DNA of 64,000 bases from Lachnospiraceae bacterium UBA3633 (GCA_002374095.1 DFKY01000015.1:28528-92527), one strand, 5' to 3'. Shown: positions 24,000 to 35,244, counted from the first letter of the stretch. A program made the numbers and translations. The notes: generated by a model from the sequence alone, not told the origin.

Positions 24000-25286
24000 A
24001 TGAGTTGTAAGGTAGAAAAAATAGGAATTAACAAAGCAAAATTTATTATCGAGATAGGCACAGACGATTTCCTGAAAGCGGAAGACAAAGTGTATCAGAA
24101 AGAAAAAGGAAAACTTTCTGCACCAGGATTTAGAAAAGGAAAAGTTACAAAAGAGATGGCGTATAAAGTTTACGGAAGAAATGTATTTCTTGAAGATGCC
24201 ATAAATGTGTGTATCAATGATACTTATTATAAAGAAGTAAAAGAGACTGGCGAAAGAATTTTGTCTGAACCAAAGATAAATATTGTGCAATTTGGCTTTG
24301 ATAAACCTTTTATATATGAAGCAGAGACAGCTATAGCACCACCAATAAAACTTGGCAAGTATAAAGGGCTTAGCATTGATAAAGTTGATATAGTTGTAAG
24401 TGAAGAAGATGTAGAAAAGAGAATAGACAGCGAAAGAGAAAAGAATGCAAGACTTGTGACTGTGGATAGAAAGTCAAAGATGGGAGATATATTGAATATT
24501 GCATTTGATGGATATGTAGACGGAAAAGCATTTCCAGGAGGAAAGTCTGATAACTATGATCTTACACTTGGAAGCCATACATTTATAGATAATTTTGAAG
24601 ATCAACTTGTCGATAAGGGTAGAGATGAAGAAGTTGATGTACACGTTACGTTCCCTGAAAAGTATAATGAAAAAACTCTTGCAGGTAAGGCAGCATTATT
24701 TAAAGTGAAGATTCACGAGGTAAAAGAGAAAGAGCTACCAAAGTTAGATGATGAATTTGCAAGTGAAGTGTCAGAGTTTGATACACTTGATGCTTACAAG
24801 GATAGCATACGAAAAGAACTTAAAGAACTTCGTGAGAAACAAATGAAAGAGGATACAAAAGGAAAGTTACTTGATATGGTTGTAAAAGATTCTACTATAG
24901 ATCTTGCGGACGAAGCAGTAGATGCTCAAGTAGAAGAGATGCTTAGAAATTATGATGATAGACTTAGATATCAGGGTATAGATCTAAAGAGATATCTTGA
25001 GATGATCAATAAATCAGAAGACGACTATAGAAAAGAATTAAGACCAAGAGCTTTGGAAAGTATCAAAAATAGCCTTGTGATGGATGAGATAGCAAAACTT
25101 GAACACATCGAAGCAAATGATGAGATGGTGGACGAGGAACTTACAGCGATGGCAAAATCATATGGTATGGATGTAGAGAAATTCAAGAAGTCATATGCCA
25201 ATGAAGAAGATAGAAAGAGACTTAAAGATGATTTGCTCTATCCAGCTGTGCTTAACTTTCTATATGATAATGCGAATATAAAATAA
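24000..25286 (+). CDS. tig: Trigger factor (ribosome-bound chaperone and prolyl isomerase)
   Basis: Ribosome-associated chaperone of about 428 residues that receives nascent chains. The N-terminal ribosome-docking part carries APGFRKGKVTKE, close to the family signature GFRxGKxP. The middle FKBP-like domain has GDILNIAFDGYVDGKAFPGG and GSHTFIDNFEDQLV. The C-terminal helical arms are Lys/Glu rich. I choose the ATG at 24000, with AAGGTG six bases upstream; the frame is open two codons more, to a GTG. It is followed by clpP and clpX, the common order in Firmicutes. Confidence 0.95.
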   Translation: MSCKVEKIGINKAKFIIEIGTDDFLKAEDKVYQKEKGKLSAPGFRKGKVTKEMAYKVYGRNVFLEDAINVCINDTYYKEVKETGERILSEPKINIVQFGFDKPFIYEAETAIAPPIKLGKYKGLSIDKVDIVVSEEDVEKRIDSEREKNARLVTVDRKSKMGDILNIAFDGYVDGKAFPGGKSDNYDLTLGSHTFIDNFEDQLVDKGRDEEVDVHVTFPEKYNEKTLAGKAALFKVKIHEVKEKELPKLDDEFASEVSEFDTLDAYKDSIRKELKELREKQMKEDTKGKLLDMVVKDSTIDLADEAVDAQVEEMLRNYDDRLRYQGIDLKRYLEMINKSEDDYRKELRPRALESIKNSLVMDEIAKLEHIEANDEMVDEELTAMAKSYGMDVEKFKKSYANEEDRKRLKDDLLYPAVLNFLYDNANIK

Positions 25287-25352
25287 AGAAAAGCTTTATA
25301 AAGCTTATAAATATAGTGAAGTGAACATGTGAAATGTTTGAGAGGAGATAAA

Positions 25353-25949
25353 ATGAACGAAAGAAATTATATACCTATGCCATATGTTATTAAGCAGACA
25401 AGCAAAGGCGAGAGATCTTATGACATATTTTCAAGACTTCTTGAAGAGAGAATAATATTTATAGCAGATCAAGTTACAGATGATCTATCATCTATAGTTA
25501 TGGCTCAACTTTTACTTCTTGAAGCAGAAGACCCTACAAAAGATATAACTCTTTATATCAATAGCCCAGGTGGCTCAATATCAGCAGGTATGGCTATATA
25601 TGATACTATGAATTATATAAAGTGTGATGTGCAGACAATCTGTATGGGCATGGCAGCAAGTATGGGAGCATTTCTCTTGGCTGGTGGTACAAAAGGAAAG
25701 AGATTTGCACTTCCTAACTCTGAGATACTTATACATCAACCACTTGGAGGAGCACAAGGTCAGGCCACAGAGATAGAGATAGCAGCAAAACATATAATAG
25801 ATATAAAAAAGAGAATGAATACTTTACTTTCAGATTTTACTGGACAAGATTATGATACGATAGTAAAAGCAACTGATAGAGATAATTGGATGACACCAGA
25901 AGAAGCAAAAGATTTTGGACTTATAGATAAAGTTATAGATAAAAGATAG
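25353..25949 (+). CDS. clpP: ATP-dependent Clp protease proteolytic subunit
   Basis: Serine peptidase of 198 residues that assembles into a 14-mer barrel. Catalytic Ser103 lies in [15 protein letters not shown] and His128 in [11 protein letters not shown]; the third residue is the Asp of the DRD motif near 177. The hydrophobic docking and oxyanion Gly motif SPGGSISAG is present. Start chosen because GAGGAGATAAA is directly upstream; a longer frame adds eight residues. The partner ATPase clpX follows by 15 bases. Confidence 0.97.
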   Translation: MNERNYIPMPYVIKQTSKGERSYDIFSRLLEERIIFIADQVTDDLSSIVMAQLLLLEAEDPTKDITLYINSPGGSISAGMAIYDTMNYIKCDVQTICMGMAASMGAFLLAGGTKGKRFALPNSEILIHQPLGGAQGQATEIEIAAKHIIDIKKRMNTLLSDFTGQDYDTIVKATDRDNWMTPEEAKDFGLIDKVIDKR

Positions 25950-25964
25950 TTAAGGATGTAATAG

Positions 25965-27263
25965 ATGGAAACAAAGATACCTTTTTGCTCATTTTGTGGC
26001 AAGACAGCAAGTCAAGTTCATAAACTTATAGCAGCAAGTAAAGAAGACACTTTTATATGTGATGAGTGTGTAGAGTGGTGTCTTGATTTGCTTGAAGAAG
26101 AAAAGTCAAATGATCAAGGTTTTGAAAAAAGAGAAAATGTAAATGAGATTTTAGATAAGATAGAAATACTTAAACCTACACTTATCAAAGCATACCTTGA
26201 CCAATACATTGTAGGTCAAGATGATGCAAAAAAAAGTCTTGCAGTAGCAGTATATAATCATTATAAGAGAATAAAAAATAAAGACCAAGACGTAGACATA
26301 CAAAAGTCCAACCTTCTTTTTATAGGTCCTACAGGAAGTGGGAAAACTTATATGGCAGAGACTTTGGCAAGGTTTCTTGGTGTGCCTTTTGCAATAGCTG
26401 ATGCTACAACTCTTACAGAAGCTGGATATGTAGGTGAAGATGTAGAAAATGTAGTTTTAAAACTTCTTGTAGCTGCAGATGGAGATGTGGCAAGGACAGA
26501 GATAGGGATTATATATATAGATGAGATAGATAAGATTACAAAAAAGGGTGAGAATGTAAGTATCACACGAGATGTCTCTGGTGAAGGAGTGCAGCAAGCA
26601 TTACTCAAGATTATAGAAGGAACTGATGCAAATGTGCCTCCATCTGGTGGAAGAAAGCATCCACAACAAGAATACATCCGTGTAAATACTAAAAATATAT
26701 TATTTATTTGCGGTGGTGCGTTTGATGGACTTGATAAGATTATCGAGAGTAGAATCAATACATCATCAGTAGGATTTAATGCAAAGCTTTTGGATAAAAA
26801 AGATATAAAGCATGACGAATATATAAAAAAATGTGAGACAAAAGATCTTATAAAATATGGATTGATTCCAGAACTTGTAGGTCGTCTCCCCATCGTCGCA
26901 ACACTCGAGTCGCTTGATGAAGAGTCACTCATAAAGATAATGAAAGAGCCTAAAAATGCACTTATAAAACAATATCAGAAGCTCTTAAAATATGACAATG
27001 TAAAACTCACATTTACTGATGAGGCACTTAAGCTTATAGCGAAAAAGGCAATGGAGAGAAATATAGGTGCAAGGGGACTTAGAGGTATCGTCGAAGAAAT
27101 TATGCGAGATGTGATGTATGAAGTTCCAGATGATCAATCAATAAAAGAAGTAATAGTTACAGACAAGTGTATAACAGCTTGCGAAAAGCCAAAATATGTA
27201 TATGATGGCGACATAAGTAGCGTTGAGATAAAAGAAGATAAGAAGAAGAAAAAGTCTGCTTAA
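25965..27263 (+). CDS. clpX: ATP-dependent Clp protease ATPase subunit
   Basis: Unfoldase of 432 residues feeding ClpP. The N-terminal zinc-binding domain has Cys8, Cys11, Cys32 and Cys35. The AAA+ core shows Walker A GPTGSGKT, Walker [11 protein letters not shown], and the pore and sensor regions [15 protein letters not shown] and [12 protein letters not shown]. The ClpP-docking loop is near IGFNAKLL-like SVGFNAKLL. The Lys-rich end [10 protein letters not shown] is normal. Tight linkage with clpP predicts co-expression. Confidence 0.97.
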   Translation: METKIPFCSFCGKTASQVHKLIAASKEDTFICDECVEWCLDLLEEEKSNDQGFEKRENVNEILDKIEILKPTLIKAYLDQYIVGQDDAKKSLAVAVYNHYKRIKNKDQDVDIQKSNLLFIGPTGSGKTYMAETLARFLGVPFAIADATTLTEAGYVGEDVENVVLKLLVAADGDVARTEIGIIYIDEIDKITKKGENVSITRDVSGEGVQQALLKIIEGTDANVPPSGGRKHPQQEYIRVNTKNILFICGGAFDGLDKIIESRINTSSVGFNAKLLDKKDIKHDEYIKKCETKDLIKYGLIPELVGRLPIVATLESLDEESLIKIMKEPKNALIKQYQKLLKYDNVKLTFTDEALKLIAKKAMERNIGARGLRGIVEEIMRDVMYEVPDDQSIKEVIVTDKCITACEKPKYVYDGDISSVEIKEDKKKKKSA

Positions 27264-27278
27264 AAGTATAGAATCATT

Positions 27279-27671
27279 ATGCTGATAGGAAAAAGAGAAA
27301 AAATATCAGAAAAAAAAGTAAAGATGCTTGAAATTATTTCTATAATAGCCATAGTGGCATTTGCAATACTTTCATATATATTTTCTACTTTTATATTGAA
27401 GAAAGACAGTCGCAATATCAGTGTATATGTAGATGGCAAAAGAATCACACAAGTTAACGGCCACAAGATAGATATAAATGTTAATGGCACCTATGTGATA
27501 GGCGATAAAAGTGGCGATTATAATGTGATAGAGATAAAAGATAAAAAAGTAAGTTGCATAGAAGCTAATTGCCCAGATGAGATATGTGTAAAACATGGTG
27601 ACCTCAGGAAAGACTTAGACAATGATATGATAATATGTGCTCCACATAGGATGACGATACAATATGAATAG
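27279..27671 (+). CDS. NusG domain II-containing membrane-anchored protein
   Basis: Protein of 130 residues with one N-terminal membrane helix (about residues 18-40) and an extracytoplasmic NusG-II-like domain. The conserved signature is CPDEICVKHG followed by IICAPHRMTIQY, with three cysteines and two histidines that could bind a metal. In Firmicutes such proteins often sit near envelope or quinone/FMN transfer genes; here the neighbours are clpX and ftsH. No NusG transcription role is implied, since the KOW-NGN part is absent. Start has no strong ribosome site, but spacing to clpX is short. Confidence 0.82.
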   Translation: MLIGKREKISEKKVKMLEIISIIAIVAFAILSYIFSTFILKKDSRNISVYVDGKRITQVNGHKIDINVNGTYVIGDKSGDYNVIEIKDKKVSCIEANCPDEICVKHGDLRKDLDNDMIICAPHRMTIQYE

Positions 27672-27725
27672 TAAAATATGATTTCAGTTTTAGGATAATG
27701 TGTATAAGGAGAATGATGATTAGAG

Positions 27726-29723
27726 ATGGATGGAAATAGACAAAAACAAAAGAATAATGGTGGCAAAGGTAATCCTGGCGGTATACCTCAAGCACTTTTT
27801 GGAATACTTATAGCTATAGTTACAAGTTTATTTATATATTCTGTACTTTTTACAGGTGGCGCAGGAAGACTCATGAGCAATAATCAACTTGAGATAAGCT
27901 ATTCAGAGTTTATGGAAAAAGTTGAAGATGGTTCTATATATAGAGTTCGAATAGCTGCTGAAGATATATATGCATATGAAAAAGGTGTGCCATTTGATGC
28001 CAATTTACAAGATGTAGACACAGAGGAAGAACTTGATAATTTCATGAAGAACTATACCGCATCACAGGATAAAATATATCATATAGTAAAAGTTCAAGAT
28101 GATAATCTTGTAGACAAACTACTTGCTAAAGGTGATATAGAGATTATAGGAGCAAAAGCAAGTGTCGTGATGGACTTAATTATATCCTTTGCGCCATTTC
28201 TTATACTTTGGCTTCTTATAGGTATGTTTGCAAGACGTATGTCAGCCGGTATGGGTGGAGCTATGGGTGGCATCTTTGGAGTAGGACAAAGCAAGGCAAA
28301 AAGATATATGCAAAAGGAGACAGGAGTTACATTTAAGGATGTCGCTGGTGAAGATGAAGCGAAAGAGTCACTTCAAGAAATCGTAGATTTCTTACACAAT
28401 CCTAAAAAATATACTTATGTAGGTGCAAAGCTTCCTAAAGGTGCACTTCTTGTTGGACCTCCAGGAACAGGAAAGACGCTTCTCGCAAAGGCGGTAGCAG
28501 GAGAGGCAAAAGTGCCATTCTTCTCTATGACAGGGTCTGATTTTGTAGAGATGTTTGCTGGTGTGGGAGCATCAAGAGTGAGAGACCTCTTTAAGCAAGC
28601 AAAGCAAGCAGCACCTTGCATAGTTTTTATAGATGAGATAGATGCGATAGGTAGATCACGTGATACAAGAGCTGGATCTGGAGCTGATAGTGAAAGAGAG
28701 CAGACACTTAACCAACTTTTGTCAGAGATGGATGGATTTGAAATCAATAATGGCATCATGGTTATGGCTGCAACTAATCGTCCAGAGATTCTTGATCAGG
28801 CACTTCTTCGCCCAGGACGTTTTGATAGAAGAATAGTAGTAGAAAAACCTGACTTAAAAGGTCGTGTAAATATATTGAAAGTTCATGCAAAAGATGTAAA
28901 GCTGGATGACACAGTTGATTTTGAAGAGATAGCACTTTCTACATCAGGTGCAGTAGGAGCAGATCTCGCCAATATGATCAATGAAGCAGCGATAACAGCC
29001 GCAAAAGCAAAAAGAGAAAAAGTTAGTCAGCAAGATTTGAAAGATGCAGTAGAAGTTGTACTTGTGGGAAAAGAAAAGAAAGATAGGATATTATCTAAAG
29101 AAGAAAGAAAGATAGTGTCTTACCATGAAGTTGGGCATGCACTTGTGACAGCACTTCAAAAGCATACAGAGCCTGTACAAAAGATTACGATAGTCCCAAG
29201 AACTATGGGAGCGCTTGGGTATGTGTTGCAGACTCCAGAAGAAGAAAAATATCTAAATACAAAAAAAGAACTTGAAGAAAGACTTGTGGTTTATCTTTCT
29301 GGTCGTGCAGCAGAAGATGTGGTTTTTGATACTATCACTACTGGTGCAGCTAATGATATAGAAGAAGCTACAAAACTTGCAAGAGCAATGGTTACTCAAT
29401 ATGGTATGAGTGAGAAGTTCGGGCTTATGGGGCTTGCGACAACAAGGAGTATGTATCTTGAAAATGGTGTAGATATGAATTGCGGTGATGAGACCGCTAC
29501 AGCAGTTGACGAAGAAGTAAAAGAGATGCTTAAGAAAGCTTTTGAAAAGGCAAAGAAACTCCTTAGAGAAAATAGAGAAGCTCTTGATAAGATAGCAGAA
29601 TACTTAATAGAGAAAGAGACAATAACTGGTAAAGAGTTTATGAAACTTTTTACAGAGATTACAGGTATAGAAGAAGAAAAAACAGAACGAATAGTAAGCA
29701 AGGAGGAAGATGTAAATGTATAA
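27726..29723 (+). CDS. ftsH: ATP-dependent zinc metalloprotease FtsH
   Basis: Membrane-anchored AAA+ protease of 665 residues that degrades damaged membrane proteins and regulators. Two membrane segments (about residues 22-40 and 138-160) flank an extracytoplasmic domain. The AAA core has Walker A GPPGTGKT at about 244-251, Walker [12 protein letters not shown] and the second region of homology [10 protein letters not shown]. The zinc site is HEVGH with first His467, with the third ligand Asp further on. The gene overlaps the next ATG by eight bases, so the following cell-wall protein is co-translated. Confidence 0.97.
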   Translation: MDGNRQKQKNNGGKGNPGGIPQALFGILIAIVTSLFIYSVLFTGGAGRLMSNNQLEISYSEFMEKVEDGSIYRVRIAAEDIYAYEKGVPFDANLQDVDTEEELDNFMKNYTASQDKIYHIVKVQDDNLVDKLLAKGDIEIIGAKASVVMDLIISFAPFLILWLLIGMFARRMSAGMGGAMGGIFGVGQSKAKRYMQKETGVTFKDVAGEDEAKESLQEIVDFLHNPKKYTYVGAKLPKGALLVGPPGTGKTLLAKAVAGEAKVPFFSMTGSDFVEMFAGVGASRVRDLFKQAKQAAPCIVFIDEIDAIGRSRDTRAGSGADSEREQTLNQLLSEMDGFEINNGIMVMAATNRPEILDQALLRPGRFDRRIVVEKPDLKGRVNILKVHAKDVKLDDTVDFEEIALSTSGAVGADLANMINEAAITAAKAKREKVSQQDLKDAVEVVLVGKEKKDRILSKEERKIVSYHEVGHALVTALQKHTEPVQKITIVPRTMGALGYVLQTPEEEKYLNTKKELEERLVVYLSGRAAEDVVFDTITTGAANDIEEATKLARAMVTQYGMSEKFGLMGLATTRSMYLENGVDMNCGDETATAVDEEVKEMLKKAFEKAKKLLRENREALDKIAEYLIEKETITGKEFMKLFTEITGIEEEKTERIVSKEEDVNV

Positions 29724-31626
29724 AAAAGAACTAAAAAAGGTAGTAGCACTTTTTACTATTTTTAACTTACTTTTTTCAACTTTTACTTATGCTGATACAG
29801 TAGTTATAGGTAGCGCACCTGGTACAAATGACGGAAGGACAATGAGCGCCAATGCAAGTACAGCGTATCTACAAAATCAATATACTGGTCCTGGGCTTGC
29901 ACCTAATTCTTCATTGACAGGGCTTACCCCGATACAAGGAATTAATTATCAGCAATCAAATGGTCAAAATCCTGTAGCATATGGAGCAAATGACCATGCG
30001 CCTACAACAAGCATACTTTACTCGCCTTCTTCAAAGCTCACGGGTGATACGACAAGTACAGTCAACACAAGTGTTCTTGCTTCTAATTATGTAAATTATA
30101 ATACAGGTAGTGGTGAATCAGTATCAAGTGGTGGACCTACAGTAAGTCATGAGAGCATGAGTCCATCAAGAGAAAAGAGTACCAATAATATAACTGATAC
30201 CAATACTCCAAGTGCAGTTACTGGACCTACAGCAAATACGACTCAGCAAGCATCAACTGCAGCAGTGAGTGCATCAAATGAAATAGTATATAAGGCAAAT
30301 GATAATATACAAGCAGCAAAGCCATCAATAAATGCATCAGGGGCAATAGTAGTTAATGCTACTACAAGACAAATATATTATGCAAAAGGTGGCTTCACTA
30401 CTTTCCATCCAGCATCTCTTGTAAATCTTGTCACAGCAGCAATACTTGTAGCCAATAAAGATTTGGAAGCAGAACTCACAGTTTCAGCTTCTGCTATAGC
30501 GGGTCTTGAATCAGGAGCAACTACTGCTGGATTAAAAGCGGGGGATAAGATAAAAGTGCGTGATGCACTTGGAGCTATGTTTGTAGGATCATGTTGTGAC
30601 GTAGCCAACGTTGTGGCAGAAAACTTGGCAGGAAGTGTAGAAGCGTTTGTCAACATCATGAATCAGACAGCAAAAAGTTGGGGATGTCTTAATACAGTAT
30701 TTACAAATCCGACAGGACTCAATAATGATGCCCAAAAGACAACAACATATGATATGGCTATAATAATGGATAAAGCGACAGCAAATCCTACATTAAAGCT
30801 TATGCTTCAACAAAGTCAATATGTCCTACCAGCTACATCAGGAAGAGCAGCAAAGACACTTAATACTCGCAACAAGATTCTTGTAAAAGGTGATGCTAAT
30901 TATTATGAAGGAATATCAGCAAGTAGACTTGGATATACAAGTAAAGCATTATATACTATAGCATCAGAGCTTGACTATAATGGCAATAGGATTATAGCAG
31001 TAGTATTAAATACAAAAAATGCCCAGTGGACAGACACTAAAAAACTTCTGAATTTTGCTAAGGTGGCATCTCTTGAACCAGCAGCTCAAAATGCAGAAAG
31101 ATATGAGACATCATTTAACACAAATAATAGTGGTGCTGGATCTGGTGTAGTCAATGCACCGGTTACAGCAAGTAACCAGTTGCCAGTAAGTGGCTATCAA
31201 GGTCAAGGTACAGCACAAAATTATAATACTAACCAAGCTAATACACAAAATCAAGTAACCACTCAAAACGGAGATACAGCAGGCTCATGGGCTAAAGATT
31301 CTACTGGATGGTATTTTGTAAAGAGTAGTGGAGCAAGAGCTGTTAATGAGTGGATAAAAGAAAATAGCAAACTTTATTGTGTGGATTCTAAAGGATACAT
31401 GATTACAGGATGGAGACAGATGTCCAATGGAAATACATACTATTTTGACCCATCCACAGGAGAGCTTCGTTACAACACATGGGTCAATGTGTCAACAGGG
31501 TCATATTATTTACAAGGTGATGGAGCACTTGCTAAAGCAAATGCAGGCCAGACTATGAATATAACTACATCAGTAGGAACTTATACTATAGATGATACAG
31601 GAAAAGCTATAGCTAAAGTATCATAA
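29716..31626 (+). CDS. Exported S11-like carboxypeptidase homologue lacking active-site motifs, with cell-wall-binding repeats
   Basis: Secreted protein of 636 residues: signal peptide (ending near TYAD), a long Ser/Thr/Asn-rich linker (about 30-190), a peptidase S11 (D-Ala-D-Ala carboxypeptidase) fold (about 195-450), another low-complexity linker, and C-terminal choline/cell-wall-binding-type repeats with GWYFVKSSG, GWRQMSNGNTYYF and TGSYYLQGDG. The three S11 catalytic motifs are all altered: SxxK reads SLVN (Ser234, Asn237), SxN reads SCC (292-294), and KTG reads RLG (404-406). It is therefore probably a pseudoenzyme that binds but does not process peptidoglycan. It overlaps ftsH by eight bases and has GGAGG before its ATG. 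Confidence 0.8.
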   Translation: MYKKELKKVVALFTIFNLLFSTFTYADTVVIGSAPGTNDGRTMSANASTAYLQNQYTGPGLAPNSSLTGLTPIQGINYQQSNGQNPVAYGANDHAPTTSILYSPSSKLTGDTTSTVNTSVLASNYVNYNTGSGESVSSGGPTVSHESMSPSREKSTNNITDTNTPSAVTGPTANTTQQASTAAVSASNEIVYKANDNIQAAKPSINASGAIVVNATTRQIYYAKGGFTTFHPASLVNLVTAAILVANKDLEAELTVSASAIAGLESGATTAGLKAGDKIKVRDALGAMFVGSCCDVANVVAENLAGSVEAFVNIMNQTAKSWGCLNTVFTNPTGLNNDAQKTTTYDMAIIMDKATANPTLKLMLQQSQYVLPATSGRAAKTLNTRNKILVKGDANYYEGISASRLGYTSKALYTIASELDYNGNRIIAVVLNTKNAQWTDTKKLLNFAKVASLEPAAQNAERYETSFNTNNSGAGSGVVNAPVTASNQLPVSGYQGQGTAQNYNTNQANTQNQVTTQNGDTAGSWAKDSTGWYFVKSSGARAVNEWIKENSKLYCVDSKGYMITGWRQMSNGNTYYFDPSTGELRYNTWVNVSTGSYYLQGDGALAKANAGQTMNITTSVGTYTIDDTGKAIAKVS

Positions 31627-31643
31627 TGTAAAAGGAGGATTTT

Positions 31644-33218
31644 ATGAGAGATTTTTTAAGTGAGATTAAAGCAAAAGTTGTCTACAGAAATCTTGAACCA
31701 GCAGCACTTGTTGAAGATGCGATAAGAAAGGGAGAAGGAAAGCTCACAGAGACAGGAGCACTTCTTGTAAAGACAGGTAAGTACACTGGGCGTTCACCTA
31801 AAGATAAGTATATTGTAGATTCAGATGGTGTACATAATAAGATTGCATGGGGATCTGTCAACGTACCAACTACAAGAGAGACATTTGAAAAAATCAGAGA
31901 TCAGATCATAGAGTTTTTAAATGGAAAAGATGTCTATGTGTTTGATGGATATGCTGGTGCTGACACAAAGTATAGAAGAAAATTTAGAATTATCAATGAA
32001 CTCGCATGTCAAAATCTTTTTATACATCAACTCCTTGTGAGACCAGATGAAAATGAACTTAAAAACTATGGCGATCCAGATTGGACAATCTTGGTTGCGC
32101 CAGGACTAAAGCTTGATGCAAAAGCGCTTGGTATCAATTCAGAAGCAGCCATAATGATAGACTATGAAAATACAACTGCTATCATTGCAGGATCAGCTTA
32201 TGCTGGAGAGATAAAGAAATCAGTATTTAGTATTATGAATTATATTATGCCAGTTGAAGAGAACATACTTCCTATGCATTGCTCTTCCAATATGGATCCA
32301 GCTACAGGTGAGACAGCAGTATTTTTTGGCCTTTCTGGCACAGGAAAGACTACACTTTCTGCTGACCCTAAGAGAAAGCTTATAGGTGATGATGAGCATG
32401 GATGGTCAGATAAGGGAGTATTTAACTTTGAAGGCGGATGCTATGCAAAGTGTATAGATTTGAAAGAAGAAAATGAACCAGAGATTTATCATGCTATAAG
32501 ATTTGGTGCACTTGTAGAAAATGTTATAATGGATGAGAAAACAAGAAAATGTGATTATTCAGATAAGAGTATCACAGAGAATACAAGAGTAGGATATCCA
32601 GTTGATTATATATCTAATTCACAGATACCAGGAGTTGGTGGTATACCAAAAGTTGTCGTATTCCTTACTGCAGATGCATTTGGAGTACTTCCTCCTATAT
32701 CAAGACTTGATAAAAATGCAGCTATGTATCATTTTGTGACAGGCTTTACATCAAAACTTGCTGGTACAGAGAGAGGCGTTACAGAACCACAACCTACATT
32801 CTCTACACTTTTTGGAGAACCTTTCATGCCACTTCCAGCATCAAAGTATGCAGAGATGCTTGGAGAAAGACTTGATAAATATAATACAAAAGTTTATCTT
32901 GTCAACACAGGTTGGACAGGTGGACCATATGGTGTAGGAAGTCGTATGAAATTAAAATACACTCGTGCTATGGTTACAGCAGCACTTAATGGTTCTATAG
33001 AGAAGACAGAATTTATACATGATGATACATTTAATCTTGACATACCAAAAGAAATAGCAGATTGTCCATCAGATATTTTAAACCCTAAAGACACATGGGC
33101 TGATAAAAATGCTTATGATGAGCAAGCTAAAAAACTTGCAAGGATGTTTAAGGAGAACTTTGATAAAAAATATCCAGATATGCCAGATGCTATAAAGAAT
33201 GCAGGGCCAAAAGCTTAA
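31644..33218 (+). CDS. pckA: Phosphoenolpyruvate carboxykinase (ATP)
   Basis: Enzyme of 524 residues interconverting oxaloacetate + ATP and PEP + CO2 + ADP. Visible are the PEPCK kinase-1a loop GLSGTGKTTLSADP (from about residue 229), the metal/substrate region HCSSNMD and the kinase-2 segment LIGDDEHGWS. Arg in VKTGKYTGRSPKDK matches the oxaloacetate site. AAAGGAGG precedes the ATG. In anaerobes with reductive C4 branches it may run toward oxaloacetate with ATP gain. A bidirectional terminator follows. Confidence 0.97.
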   Translation: MRDFLSEIKAKVVYRNLEPAALVEDAIRKGEGKLTETGALLVKTGKYTGRSPKDKYIVDSDGVHNKIAWGSVNVPTTRETFEKIRDQIIEFLNGKDVYVFDGYAGADTKYRRKFRIINELACQNLFIHQLLVRPDENELKNYGDPDWTILVAPGLKLDAKALGINSEAAIMIDYENTTAIIAGSAYAGEIKKSVFSIMNYIMPVEENILPMHCSSNMDPATGETAVFFGLSGTGKTTLSADPKRKLIGDDEHGWSDKGVFNFEGGCYAKCIDLKEENEPEIYHAIRFGALVENVIMDEKTRKCDYSDKSITENTRVGYPVDYISNSQIPGVGGIPKVVVFLTADAFGVLPPISRLDKNAAMYHFVTGFTSKLAGTERGVTEPQPTFSTLFGEPFMPLPASKYAEMLGERLDKYNTKVYLVNTGWTGGPYGVGSRMKLKYTRAMVTAALNGSIEKTEFIHDDTFNLDIPKEIADCPSDILNPKDTWADKNAYDEQAKKLARMFKENFDKKYPDMPDAIKNAGPKA

Positions 33219-33227
33219 AATATAAAA

Positions 33228-33255
33228 ACGGGCGATTTTTGTCGCCCGTATTTTT
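33228..33255. terminator. Bidirectional terminator between pckA and the minus-strand gene
   Basis: Stem ACGGGCGA / TCGCCCGT (33228-33249) with loop TTTTTG; T-rich on the plus side (ATTTTTATT) and on the minus side (TTTTTATATTTT). Confidence 0.85.
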
Positions 33256-33874
33256 ATTCATTTGCTACAAAAGCAGTTTCTATACTATTGCCTTCAACAT
33301 CTTCTACATGCACCGTGATTCGCTTTCCTGGATTTACTTGAAACTGGATAGTGCCAGAAGATTTGTCTATATATATAGGTGAAAGTCTATTGCCATCATC
33401 ATCTAAACCATAGATGCTATCGTAATTGATTTCTGATTCATTATCAAATATAGTAAATATAAGCATGTTGTTGGTTATAACTGCATTATCAAAGTCTATC
33501 GCTGGAGGAGCTATGTCTTTGGCTTCCAGTGTGGCTATGATTTGTGACTTCGCTCCATTTATGATAGAAGCATTGATTTGATAAGAACCAACAGCTTCAG
33601 CATCAATTGTATAGATGTCATTGAGCTTGGTATATGCTATCTCTGTATCTTCATGAAAAGTCTTTACACTAGTGACGGGAAGTATAGACTCTACTCTGAA
33701 TTTTATCTTTGACACTTCGTATTCGTCAGAATCTTCGCCAATTATTGATATATTGGGAACTTGTATAAATAAGTATAGTATAATGCCATTGATTAGGACA
33801 AATGGAAGTAAAAAACCAAGTAGGAATCTAAGAATTATTTCAAGAATACTCATTTTTTCTTTATTTTCATTCAT
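33254..33874 (-). CDS. Membrane-anchored extracytoplasmic protein, unknown function
   Basis: Protein of 206 residues with one N-terminal membrane helix (about residues 12-34) and an extracytoplasmic beta-rich domain, with repeated patterns such as VGSYQINASI and GKRITVHVEDVEGN that resemble Ig-like folds. No family is recognised. Its promoter (33884-33912) has the -10 box nine bases before the ATG, implying an almost leaderless transcript; no Shine-Dalgarno is seen. It is convergent with pckA and divergent from rho. A second in-frame Met at residue 8 is an alternative start. Confidence 0.72.
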   Translation of the reverse strand: MNENKEKMSILEIILRFLLGFLLPFVLINGIILYLFIQVPNISIIGEDSDEYEVSKIKFRVESILPVTSVKTFHEDTEIAYTKLNDIYTIDAEAVGSYQINASIINGAKSQIIATLEAKDIAPPAIDFDNAVITNNMLIFTIFDNESEINYDSIYGLDDDGNRLSPIYIDKSSGTIQFQVNPGKRITVHVEDVEGNSIETAFVANE

Positions 33875-33883
33875 TTCTGTATG

Positions 33884-33912
33884 ATTATAACATATTGTAA
33901 AAATAAACTCAA
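33884..33912 (-). promoter_or_regulatory. Promoter of the minus-strand membrane protein
   Basis: Minus strand TTGAGT (33912-33907), 17-base spacer, extended TGT-TATAAT (33889-33884). The start codon follows nine bases later. Confidence 0.65.
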
Positions 33913-33948
33913 TACAAGTAAGAGCTAAAAATATTAAAGGAGATAACT

Positions 33949-35244
33949 ATGAGAGAAAAGTTAGAATTATTAACTTTGGATCAACTTCGTGAAATGGCAA
34001 AAGAAAAAGGAATTAAAGCAAGTGGAAAGCCAAAAAGCGAGGTGATAGACCTTTTGCTTAAAACTGTAGAAGACACAGCAAAAGACGATAAAAGGCCAAG
34101 TATAATTGATGGTAATGGAGAGATTTGTACTGGAATATTTGAGATTGTGGAAGAAGCAAAATGTGGTTTCATAAGAAGTGATAATTATCTCCCTGGTATT
34201 AATGATGTATATGTATCAAGTTATCAGATAAGAAAATATGATCTTCGAAATGGTGACATACTTACAGGTATAAAGAAACATCAAAATGAAGGCGAAAAGT
34301 ATCCAGCGCTTATAAAACTCATTGAGATAAATGGGATAGATGCTGAAAGCATACACAATAGACCAAAGTTTGATAAGCTTACACCAGTATTTCCAAATCA
34401 GAAATTAAAGCTTCTTGCAAATGGTGAGAAGTCAACTATGGCGATGAGGGTTATTGATTTATTATCTCCGATAGGAAAAGGACAGAGAGGTCTTATAGTT
34501 TCACCACCAAAAGCTGGAAAGACTACACTTCTTAAGCAAGTTGCAAAGTCTATACTTAAATACAATAGGAATCTGCATCTGCTCATTCTTCTTGTTGATG
34601 AGAGACCTGAAGAAGTTACAGATATGAAGGATGAAGTACAAGGTGAAAATGTGGATATCATATATTCTACTTTTGACGAGACACCAGAGAGACATAGAAG
34701 AGTTGCAGAGATGGTGGTGGAAAGAGCAAAAAGACTTGTGGAACAAAAAGAAGATGTAGTTATACTTCTTGATTCGTTGACAAGACTTACTCGGGCATAC
34801 AATCTTATATGTGCTCCAAGCGGAAGAACTTTATCAGGAGGACTTGATCCGGCATCACTTCATATGCCAAAGAAATTTTTTGGTGCTGCAAGAAATATGA
34901 AAGAAGGAGGCTCTCTTACTATACTTGCTACAGCACTTGTTGATACTGGATCTCGTATGGATGATGTAATCTACGAAGAGTTTAAGGGCACTGGTAATAT
35001 GGAACTTGTGCTTGATAGAAAATTACAGGAACGTAGGATATTCCCTGCTATTGATATCCAAAAGAGTGGCACAAGAAAAGATGATTTATTGCTCACAGAA
35101 AGAGAACTTGAAGCAGCCAATTATGTGCATAAACTTGTAAATGACCAAAGAAAAGAAGAGTCTATAGAGATTATACTTGATCTTTTTGATAGGACAGAAT
35201 CAAATGATGACTTTATATTTTTACTAAACAAAATGAAAGAGTAG
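33949..35244 (+). CDS. rho: Transcription termination factor Rho
   Basis: Hexameric RNA-dependent ATPase of 431 residues. The N-terminal SAP-like helices ([19 protein letters not shown]) and cold-shock-like RNA-binding domain (about 60-130) precede the ATPase core with Walker [12 protein letters not shown] and Walker [13 protein letters not shown]. The Q- and R-loop regions include [15 protein letters not shown] and [22 protein letters not shown] lies before the ATG. The comB-like gene starts five bases after the stop. Confidence 0.96.
   Translation: MREKLELLTLDQLREMAKEKGIKASGKPKSEVIDLLLKTVEDTAKDDKRPSIIDGNGEICTGIFEIVEEAKCGFIRSDNYLPGINDVYVSSYQIRKYDLRNGDILTGIKKHQNEGEKYPALIKLIEINGIDAESIHNRPKFDKLTPVFPNQKLKLLANGEKSTMAMRVIDLLSPIGKGQRGLIVSPPKAGKTTLLKQVAKSILKYNRNLHLLILLVDERPEEVTDMKDEVQGENVDIIYSTFDETPERHRRVAEMVVERAKRLVEQKEDVVILLDSLTRLTRAYNLICAPSGRTLSGGLDPASLHMPKKFFGAARNMKEGGSLTILATALVDTGSRMDDVIYEEFKGTGNMELVLDRKLQERRIFPAIDIQKSGTRKDDLLLTERELEAANYVHKLVNDQRKEESIEIILDLFDRTESNDDFIFLLNKMKE

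Noticed and set aside
28415..28759. Minus-strand frame inside ftsH
   Set aside because: Antisense shadow of a highly conserved AAA core.
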